Below, in pieces: positions 5,702-10,790 of a stretch of 10,790 nt of DNA. A model generated the notes under the pieces. That model was not told where the DNA came from. It saw nothing but the letters and a program-made list of their open reading frames with translations, and searched no databases. Where the stretch lies: NCBI GenBank assembly GCA_002401225.1, contig NVSM01000005.1, positions 67,169 to 77,958 of the forward strand, given 5' to 3'. Made by a program: the position numbers and the translations under genes. Numbering within the stretch: the first letter of the stretch is position 1; each line of letters begins with the position of its first letter. The stretch is from a bacterium (GTDB taxonomy: Bacteria; Planctomycetota; Phycisphaerae; Phycisphaerales; UBA1924).

Positions 5702-8700
5702 TCATCCTTGCTTTGGCCAAACTTCGTACGGACACCTGATGCCAGCGAGACCAAAGCCCCGTCCGGGATGTACAGGTACACCTTGCCAACAATCCCCATC
5801 ATGTCGATCTCTGGGAGGTTGACCTGTTCTTTGGCTAATGCATTGATGAGGGAGTCAGAGGCGAGAGCGGTGTCAAGCACAGAGTCGTCGCTGTACTTAC
5901 GAAGCTCAATAACGAGTGTCCCATTACCAACACTCATCTCTTCGGTGAACAACATCACAGGCGTTGAAGCATCACCAACTTCGGTCTGTCCGTTCGTTGG
6001 TGAAAGTAGTGTGATGATCGGGTTCTGTGACGGGCCTTTGCCCGGATGGCTCGTCGAGTAGAAGCCTTCAAGAATCCATTGGGCAATATACTCTCGACTT
6101 AATGCTGGATCGTAGATTCCAAGACCCCGCTGCCTACACGATTCGTTGAGTAGTTGGAGGTCATCTGCCAATGGATCATCAAGGTAGAGTTGGGCGTATG
6201 TATCTGGCGTACGGGTTGGGTCAACAAAGACCATTACCCCCTCTGTGTTACCTGATGCAGTGTCGGCAAGTGCCTCGGTTTGTGCGAGTGTCTTGGCCAC
6301 ACCACCAACTTGGGCGAGTGTTGAATCTGTGATCTCAAAGTTGTTGCCCGTGATGGTGAAGTTCGCGGATGTCAGTTCACCAGTCGTATGGTTGAACTTA
6401 AGGGGTAAACCTGCTGCCTTAAACAAACAGTTTATGATGCTGATGTTCTCTGATCCGGTGAGTTCGATAGCAATGTTTGGGCGATCGTAGAACAGTCCGT
6501 TTTGAATCTCAATCCCTCGCCAAGCTGCTCCAAAGTGACGACCCTCTCCGTACTCCTTCGGCCCAGCGGTAGGGTCTTGGGAGTAGATATCACTTGAATG
6601 ATTGCATTGAATCGAATACCCACTCGCGTAATCGCCACCAAGAAAGAGCGGTCGAATGAATGTATCCATTGATGATTGTGACTCAAATCCCCAACCTCTG
6701 GGGCTTCCCAATATTCCTCTTCCATCGTAGAAAAGACAATCTTCAATCACGGATTGGCCTGCTGCTACGAACACAGAGATCGGATTGCCGTTGAAAGTAC
6801 ATTTATTAAAGTATGCACCCGTCCGTGCTTGTGCTGCATGTGAACTTGAGTCGTTCAGGTCTTGCTCTTCAAAGATACGAACGCCAACACGACTGCCGTC
6901 ATGGTAATGACCGTGCGATCGTGTCGCCTCGGCAGCAACAGAATCAACAGGCTCCCATCCGGGGCTTGGCATAGCAAGCTGATCAGTGATGTATACACAC
7001 GAACTGTTGTTGTATGCCGGGTTGATTAGTCCTGCATTGTGTCCATGAACAGAGGAGCATTTGTAGTCTTCGGTGTACCATTGGCGTTGAGTCGCTCGCG
7101 TACCTAGATTTATATTTGATATTCCACCGCCCACAGTATTACACCAACCAAAGAAAGCAATGAAAGCTGTTTCGTCGGGTGCCCCTTCGTCACCGAGAAC
7201 AGTGAACATCTTTCCGTCTTGTGTGTATCCAGCATCAAACGCAGCATCCCCAACTTTCCGATGGACGCTACTCGTAGGAATCTTACGAGGCTCTCGCGGA
7301 TCGTGTCCGAGATTAAACCAATGCTCACAATACGAACCGTCCCCCGCCGCAGAGATCTTGATCATTTCTTGTTGACCAGAACCATCACCTAGATTAAAGA
7401 ACTGTGGGTATGCAACGGAAGAGCTACGATCACACCGAATCCCCATCCAATCCATTGGTGAGTAGGCAACGCATGGCTTATATTGCCCACCAAAGCTAAT
7501 CCGCAGATCAACTGTCTCGCCTTCTGGAACTACAAAGTGCCCGCCGAGTCCTTCATAAGTTCGATCGACTCCAGTCTGAGCGGTGAGGAGTGGAGATGCT
7601 TGCGTACCAATGTTTGTGTCGCTGCCTGATTCAGAGACATAGAACTCTGGCGACCACTTTGTATTTGCGAACTCAAGGCAGTAACGGATATATTGCTTGA
7701 GCTTGGCTTCGGTAAAGTCTACACCGACAACACCAGCGATCTGATAGGTTCGTGATGTTTGGCTCTCGAAGTAGTTGTTCGTGTTGCTGACACGAACCTG
7801 CCCTGCTGTGAATGCAACCAACTCTTCTTTGGTGTAGTTTGTCCACGCTGATCCGTTGCCTACTGCATCGACTGAGATCACCGAGACGACCGCCCCTGTG
7901 TTGGTGTCGACCGCGTGCTGTTTGATAATCGTTGGCCAAGTGTCGTTGCTTGCGAGTCGGCGATAGTTGGTGGCCGAGAAGTCTTTCCGCCATGTGATCG
8001 TGATGACCGTGTTGGCACCTGCATCAACAAAGCGACCTGCACCTGTGATGGCTTGTCTCCAACAGTTTGATCCCCAATCGGTCGTTTCAATACAACCGTT
8101 CCCACCAATGCCCGCTGCTTTAAACTTCCAAGTCCATGCGGCACCCTTGCGAGGCACCAGTTTCGTGGCTGCATTGATTTGACCCGGCACCTCGGCAAAG
8201 TCTGCACCATCGGCCAATACGAGTAAATCGGGTGCCCACCATTCGACGATGTCCGGATCGGTTGCTGGGTCAACTGCCACACCCACATCTGATGGCGCAT
8301 CGCCCACACCATTCTGGCAAACATAGCTGTTGTCGTAATCAAGCTCAAGCGATGAGTCAATCAGGTCTGAGAAGTTGGTTACATTAACAGCAACCAATGC
8401 AGCGTTCGCGTCCCCGTTGCCACACACCCACGCACTCCCTTGCGACACCGTAGCGGTGACAACCTCTCCGTGTGTGAGCGGTGTTGAGAGGGTGCCGGAA
8501 ACATGACCCCATACTTCATGGTTTTCATTCTCAAAGTTGGTATTGTCGATTTTAATCGTTGCACCGTTTGAGAGTGAGACGGTGCCCTTGACTGTCTTTG
8601 TGTCATGTGGAACTTGTGAGACGATGATCGCATCCCCAGCCGCGACGGTTGCTCCATCGGTCTTCGCATCAAACCCTCTCTTCTCAAGGGTGACTTGATT

Positions 8701-8955
8701 GTCAGATGCTTTGGCCTTCACGCGAAAGAAGCCGTTGACGGCATCATTGGATGAGCCTGTGAACTCAATCTGATCGCCAACGGCAGCATCGGCAAACCCG
8801 CCTGCCGAATCGGTGGCGGTGTGTTCGTCTACACCAGCCGTGAATGACACAGTGGTTGCTCCGTCGATGATCCGTGTTGCAGAGTGCATCCAGTGCATAG
8901 CGGCAAACTTGCCGGTGACAGACACAGTAAACAGTTGTATGGTTGCGGTTGTCAT
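5608..8955 (-). CDS. 1115-aa tail-spike-like protein: beta-domain, parallel beta-helix, SbsA-type Ig domain
   Basis: The start ATG 8955 overlaps the upstream stop as ATGA. Residues about 47-112 form a small beta-domain often seen in phage virion proteins (GGFADAAVGDQIEFTGSSND, then a V-T-L-E strand). Residues 438-458 (FYVSESGSDTNIGTQASP) are the classic opening of pectate-lyase-like or DUF1565 parallel beta-helices. Helix coils follow, clearest at about 714-880 (KCTFNGNPISVFVAAGQSVI, then IEDCLFYDGRG, IEIQNGLFYDRPNIAIEL, ISIINCLFKAAG). Residues about 979-1088 fit an SbsA-like (Big_5) Ig fold: SPTNGQTEVG...PVMLFTEEMS...ending DDWVWTVG. The product is probably a receptor-binding spike, possibly with polysaccharide-cleaving activity; no catalytic residues can be assigned by eye. 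The last 23 residues form an Arg/Ser-rich tail that looks out of frame. Much of the gene is lower in GC than its flanks, which suggests module exchange. Confidence 0.8.
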   Translation of the reverse strand: MTTATIQLFTVSVTGKFAAMHWMHSATRIIDGATTVSFTAGVDEHTATDSAGGFADAAVGDQIEFTGSSNDAVNGFFRVKAKASDNQVTLEKRGFDAKTDGATVAAGDAIIVSQVPHDTKTVKGTVSLSNGATIKIDNTNFENENHEVWGHVSGTLSTPLTHGEVVTATVSQGSAWVCGNGDANAALVAVNVTNFSDLIDSSLELDYDNSYVCQNGVGDAPSDVGVAVDPATDPDIVEWWAPDLLVLADGADFAEVPGQINAATKLVPRKGAAWTWKFKAAGIGGNGCIETTDWGSNCWRQAITGAGRFVDAGANTVITITWRKDFSATNYRRLASNDTWPTIIKQHAVDTNTGAVVSVISVDAVGNGSAWTNYTKEELVAFTAGQVRVSNTNNYFESQTSRTYQIAGVVGVDFTEAKLKQYIRYCLEFANTKWSPEFYVSESGSDTNIGTQASPLLTAQTGVDRTYEGLGGHFVVPEGETVDLRISFGGQYKPCVAYSPMDWMGIRCDRSSSVAYPQFFNLGDGSGQQEMIKISAAGDGSYCEHWFNLGHDPREPRKIPTSSVHRKVGDAAFDAGYTQDGKMFTVLGDEGAPDETAFIAFFGWCNTVGGGISNINLGTRATQRQWYTEDYKCSSVHGHNAGLINPAYNNSSCVYITDQLAMPSPGWEPVDSVAAEATRSHGHYHDGSRVGVRIFEEQDLNDSSSHAAQARTGAYFNKCTFNGNPISVFVAAGQSVIEDCLFYDGRGILGSPRGWGFESQSSMDTFIRPLFLGGDYASGYSIQCNHSSDIYSQDPTAGPKEYGEGRHFGAAWRGIEIQNGLFYDRPNIAIELTGSENISIINCLFKAAGLPLKFNHTTGELTSANFTITGNNFEITDSTLAQVGGVAKTLAQTEALADTASGNTEGVMVFVDPTRTPDTYAQLYLDDPLADDLQLLNESCRQRGLGIYDPALSREYIAQWILEGFYSTSHPGKGPSQNPIITLLSPTNGQTEVGDASTPVMLFTEEMSVGNGTLVIELRKYSDDSVLDTALASDSLINALAKEQVNLPEIDMMGIVGKVYLYIPDGALVSLASGVRTKFGQSKDDWVWTVGVTATASRTTRSRQRGRSRSAMARR
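5612..5617 (-). promoter_or_regulatory. Shine-Dalgarno that fixes the start of the 121-aa gene
   Basis: On the minus strand the sequence is GAGGAG, nine bases before ATG 5602. It lies within the last codons of the spike gene (the AGG AGA before the TAA stop), so ribosomes finishing that gene can re-initiate. It decides in favour of the 121-aa product over the 154-aa frame that opens at TTG 5701. Confidence 0.7.
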
Positions 8956-9773
8956 TTCATTTTCTCGTTGGATTCAAACTCTAAAAAGTCGTTAATCGCA
9001 GGCAGCATCAACTCAAGCTGACCGATCTGGTTTTCGTAACGGCCGTCCTTTGGATTCATCCAGATCCCCAGCGAGTCGACAGGCAATCGTTTGGCAATAT
9101 CCAAGTAGCACGCATAGTAGTTTTCGATATTGGGCATCTCGTCGACCGGAAAAATGAACGGGATGATCGGCTTGTTGAGCCGACTCAATATGGCGTAGCC
9201 CTTGATGATGCGATCGCGGTGATCTGTGTAGTTGTTGAGCGAATCAACCGCCTTAACCTGTGAGGGGTACAGATCCATCCAGACCCAATCAAATCTCAAC
9301 AACGCCAACGGGCGAACATCGCTGACATGCCCAAAGTCATCGCCTGAAATCGGCTGTGATCTCGGCAGGCTGGGCACACGATAGATCGTGGCCGCCATCC
9401 CATCAGACCCCTTCTGTACACCCCGCATCATGGCATCAAGCACTTTGATATCGTGCGGTGTGTACCCGTGTTTTTCAGCGTGCCCAAGCCAGCTCTTCCC
9501 GCCTTTAGACGGTTCAAGGTCGTAATAGATCAAGTCGCCAGAGCGTGGCTCATACGATCTTCGCAGGTAGGTTTGTGTATCTTTGTACGCTTGCTCGGCG
9601 ACTGATTCTAAATCGGTCGCCGGAACATCACACGGGAAGTGATCACGCATAAACGAACTGATCTGGTGGACAAATCGAGTGCGCGCAAGCAGCCCGTGAT
9701 TGTCGAGCCACTCAATAAACTTTCTTTGGTATTGGCGGTCGCCCGGCATAGCAACCTGGAGCGTTCTGATCAT
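8952..9773 (-). CDS. 273-aa alpha/beta-barrel-like protein, possible phage lysin or glycosidase
   Basis: ATG 9773 overlaps the preceding stop as ATGA, and GAGAGG lies seven bases upstream. The product has no signal peptide. Regularly spaced buried strands end in aromatic or acidic residues: GDLIYYDLEPS (about 79-89), MAATIYRVPS (126-135), DWVWMDLYPS (162-171), KPIIPFIFPVDE (201-212) and DSLGIWMNP (233-241), alternating with helices. This is how TIM-barrel glycoside hydrolases look. The D80...D85-x-E87 spacing resembles the acidic strand motif of GH18-, GH25- and GH56-like enzymes, but I cannot assign a family. The gene directly follows an XhlA/holin-like gene, so a cell-wall-degrading endolysin is the most economical role. 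Alternatively it is a virion enzyme acting on surface glycans, given the spike gene just downstream. The barrel is inferred from strand spacing, not from a confirmed match. Confidence 0.6.
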   Translation of the reverse strand: MIRTLQVAMPGDRQYQRKFIEWLDNHGLLARTRFVHQISSFMRDHFPCDVPATDLESVAEQAYKDTQTYLRRSYEPRSGDLIYYDLEPSKGGKSWLGHAEKHGYTPHDIKVLDAMMRGVQKGSDGMAATIYRVPSLPRSQPISGDDFGHVSDVRPLALLRFDWVWMDLYPSQVKAVDSLNNYTDHRDRIIKGYAILSRLNKPIIPFIFPVDEMPNIENYYACYLDIAKRLPVDSLGIWMNPKDGRYENQIGQLELMLPAINDFLEFESNEKMK

Positions 9774-10057
9774 GGCTTGACCTCTCTTGCGTGCTGGGCG
9801 GCAACGGTCAGGGCGGTGGCCATGCTCGACACATGTTCATTTTTCTGTGGCGAATCAATATGAATCCAAGCCGCTGCCCCGCGCACACCGATCCCAACAA
9901 TCGCCGCAAGGATCACCCATGTCAGTGTGCGGATGGTCTTGACCATTTTTTCCATCACGGCGATGCGGAAGAGAATCGATTGCTCGATCTTCCCATTTCC
10001 AAACACCGCCTTGTGCAAAGAATCAACTCGTTCAGTATTCTCACAATCACAGGTCAT
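9770..10057 (-). CDS. 95-aa XhlA/holin-accessory-like membrane protein
   Basis: ATG 10057 follows AAGGA (plus-strand 10065-10069) at seven bases. The N-terminal half is a short amphipathic coil containing ERVDSLHKAVFGNGKIEQSI. The 'lFGNGK' phrase followed by a helix and one transmembrane segment (LTWVILAAIVGIGVRGAAAW, about 45-64) is typical of small phage lysis-cassette proteins resembling hemolysin XhlA. A polar tail of about 30 residues follows (HIDSPQKNEHVSS onward). The stop overlaps the start of the 273-aa gene, and the pair forms an accessory-plus-lysin cassette. The protein probably sits in the inner membrane and helps release or activate the lysin. The family is assigned by motif and topology only. 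Confidence 0.7.
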   Translation of the reverse strand: MTCDCENTERVDSLHKAVFGNGKIEQSILFRIAVMEKMVKTIRTLTWVILAAIVGIGVRGAAAWIHIDSPQKNEHVSSMATALTVAAQHAREVKP

Positions 10058-10071
10058 ACTCGCGTCCTTGC

Positions 10072-10116
10072 AAATAAAAACCCCTTCGCCGTCTGTGGCT
10101 CCGGGGAGAGAGGGTT
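10072..10116 (-). terminator. weak terminator or attenuator between the 187-aa and 95-aa genes
   Basis: On the minus strand, AACCC (10116-10112, overlapping the TAA stop of the 187-aa gene) can pair with GGGTT (10083-10079), and the downstream run reads TTTTTATTT. A smaller inner pairing of CCG with CGG is possible in the long loop. The stem is short and the loop large, so I expect at most partial termination. This would reduce expression of the lysis and spike genes relative to the first gene. No promoter is evident in the 57-base gap. Confidence 0.35.
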
Positions 10117-10678
10117 AAGTTGTCTCTTTGATTGTTTTTACAATCCGCATGGTTCGGGATTGCATCGACGCGCGGACTTGAACGCCACCGCCATTGTCGA
10201 GTGCTTGGGTCATAATCGGACTCGATCGGATCGAGTTCACAATGTCCTCGGTCGCCAATCGTGATTCTTCACTCGCTCGGTCAGACTGCTTCTTCTTTTT
10301 CCACAGCACCCCGGCAATGCCCGCAATCAGCCCGTTCGTGCCTAGCAGCAACTCAGCCACTGACATCACGCCGAACACCGCATTCTCGGTTTGGGTGGCT
10401 TCAAGGTCTGCCTGAGCATCAAGAGCATCGGATGCCTGGCTGAGCTTGACAGCGATCAACGCCGCCGCTTCGCGGGTGTCGCCGACGGATTCGATTACCT
10501 CTATGCCGGTGTTCTTCCAGCCATCAGGGAGAGCATCAACAATCGCTTGAGCGAGTACGCTCTCTTCGATCTGGTTCGGTTGGTAGGTTTCCAGAACCGA
10601 CTGAATCCGGTCTGCCGCTTGATCCAGACTATCCTCAAGGACGGCTTGAACACATGATGCAAGACAGCGGATTATCAT
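10115..10678 (-). CDS. 187-aa single-membrane-segment protein, possible holin-class component
   Basis: The ATG at 10678 has only a weak purine stretch upstream, but no better start is present. The product has an acidic helical N-terminal half (about 1-98), one hydrophobic segment (about 100-126, VFGVMSVAELLLGTNGLIAG) capped by WKKKK, then a polar helical tail rich in Arg and Ser. A single glycine-containing membrane helix followed by a basic cluster fits small phage membrane proteins annotated as holins, though 187 residues is long for one. It leads the minus-strand operon, just upstream of the XhlA-like gene, so a lysis or membrane-anchoring role is reasonable. It could instead be a virion-associated membrane protein. 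I do not recognise a specific family. Confidence 0.65.
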   Translation of the reverse strand: MIIRCLASCVQAVLEDSLDQAADRIQSVLETYQPNQIEESVLAQAIVDALPDGWKNTGIEVIESVGDTREAAALIAVKLSQASDALDAQADLEATQTENAVFGVMSVAELLLGTNGLIAGIAGVLWKKKKQSDRASEESRLATEDIVNSIRSSPIMTQALDNGGGVQVRASMQSRTMRIVKTIKETT

Positions 10679-10790
10679 ATGTCGTCACTCAAAAACATTT
10701 GGTGGATATCAGTTGTGGCGATTCACGAAAACTATTGTTATTAGATGATCAAGATTTTATCAATCTCTTGGCTGATTATAGTCAAGAAAA
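10654..10790 (+). CDS. possible divergent gene start, cut by the right edge
   Basis: From ATG ATG at 10654-10659 a plus-strand frame stays open to the window end (45 codons). It reads MMQDSGLSYVVTQKHLVDIS, then a Leu/Asp-rich stretch containing LLLLDDQDFINLLADYSQ. The DNA becomes clearly AT-rich from 10680. A purine run AAGGA (10637-10641) is 12 bases upstream, too far for a good Shine-Dalgarno. The start would overlap the 5' end of the minus-strand 187-aa gene by 25 bases, which is unusual. A frame this long without a stop can arise by chance, so this is a tentative gene; no function is proposed. Confidence 0.3.
   Translation, partial: MMQDSGLSYVVTQKHLVDISCGDSRKLLLLDDQDFINLLADYSQE
10756..10785 (-). 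promoter_or_regulatory. candidate promoter elements for the minus-strand operon
   Basis: On the minus strand, TATAAT (plus coordinates 10775-10780) is a perfect -10 hexamer whose -35 would lie beyond the window. Overlapping it, TTGACT (10785-10780) followed 18 bases later by GATAAA (10761-10756) is an alternative weaker pair. Either would start transcription about 70-90 bases upstream of ATG 10678, just ahead of the first gene of the block. The region is AT-rich and also lies within the tentative plus-strand frame, so the call is weak. Confidence 0.3.

Noticed and set aside
1..10790. CRISPR arrays, tRNA or rRNA genes, insertion sequences
   Set aside because: Reading both strands I saw no regularly spaced repeats, cloverleaf-like segments, transposase-like proteins or terminal inverted repeats.

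Overview
The window reads as part of a tailed-phage or prophage genome. Most of it is one long minus-strand block, from about 10678 down to 1711. The block holds seven tightly packed genes with 4-base overlaps, and they look like lysis and tail/appendage functions. A shorter, compositionally mixed block of small genes occupies 1-1714. The host cannot be named from sequence alone. Moderately high GC, strong enrichment of CGATCG (18 copies by eye) and the style of the structural proteins fit a Gram-negative-type or planctomycete-like environmental bacterium, but that is only an inference. No terminase, portal, capsid, integrase or replication gene is present, so lytic phage, prophage and phage-derived element cannot be told apart.

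Left block (1-1714). A partial minus-strand gene (1-179) runs off the left edge. It is divergent from a small plus-strand gene (280-621) whose product resembles DUF4177 proteins. Between them lie a 21-bp dyad and a good sigma70-type promoter placed so close to the ATG that the mRNA is probably leaderless. After a weak terminator and a second promoter comes a two-gene unit (817-1714): an unrecognised 163-aa protein overlapping by 14 nt a 139-aa HEPN-like protein. This arrangement recalls toxin-antitoxin or phage-defence pairs.

Right block (1711-10678, minus strand, listed in transcription order). The order is: a 187-aa protein with one membrane segment; a 95-aa XhlA/holin-accessory-like membrane protein; a 273-aa protein with the strand pattern of an alpha/beta-barrel glycosidase (possible lysin); a 1115-aa tail-spike-like protein with a parallel beta-helix and an SbsA-type Ig domain; a 121-aa small protein; a 278-aa beta-solenoid-like structural protein; and an 877-aa Cys-flanked, Gly-hinged putative structural protein. 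The last gene meets the HEPN-like gene tail to tail, and their stop codons overlap.

The most interesting points are the HEPN-like cassette joined to the late operon, the probable leaderless gene, and the out-of-frame 3' end of the spike gene. There the reading frame switches to an Arg/Ser-rich tail while the -1 frame looks like protein and runs into the next gene. At the right edge an AT-rich plus-strand reading frame may begin a divergent gene.
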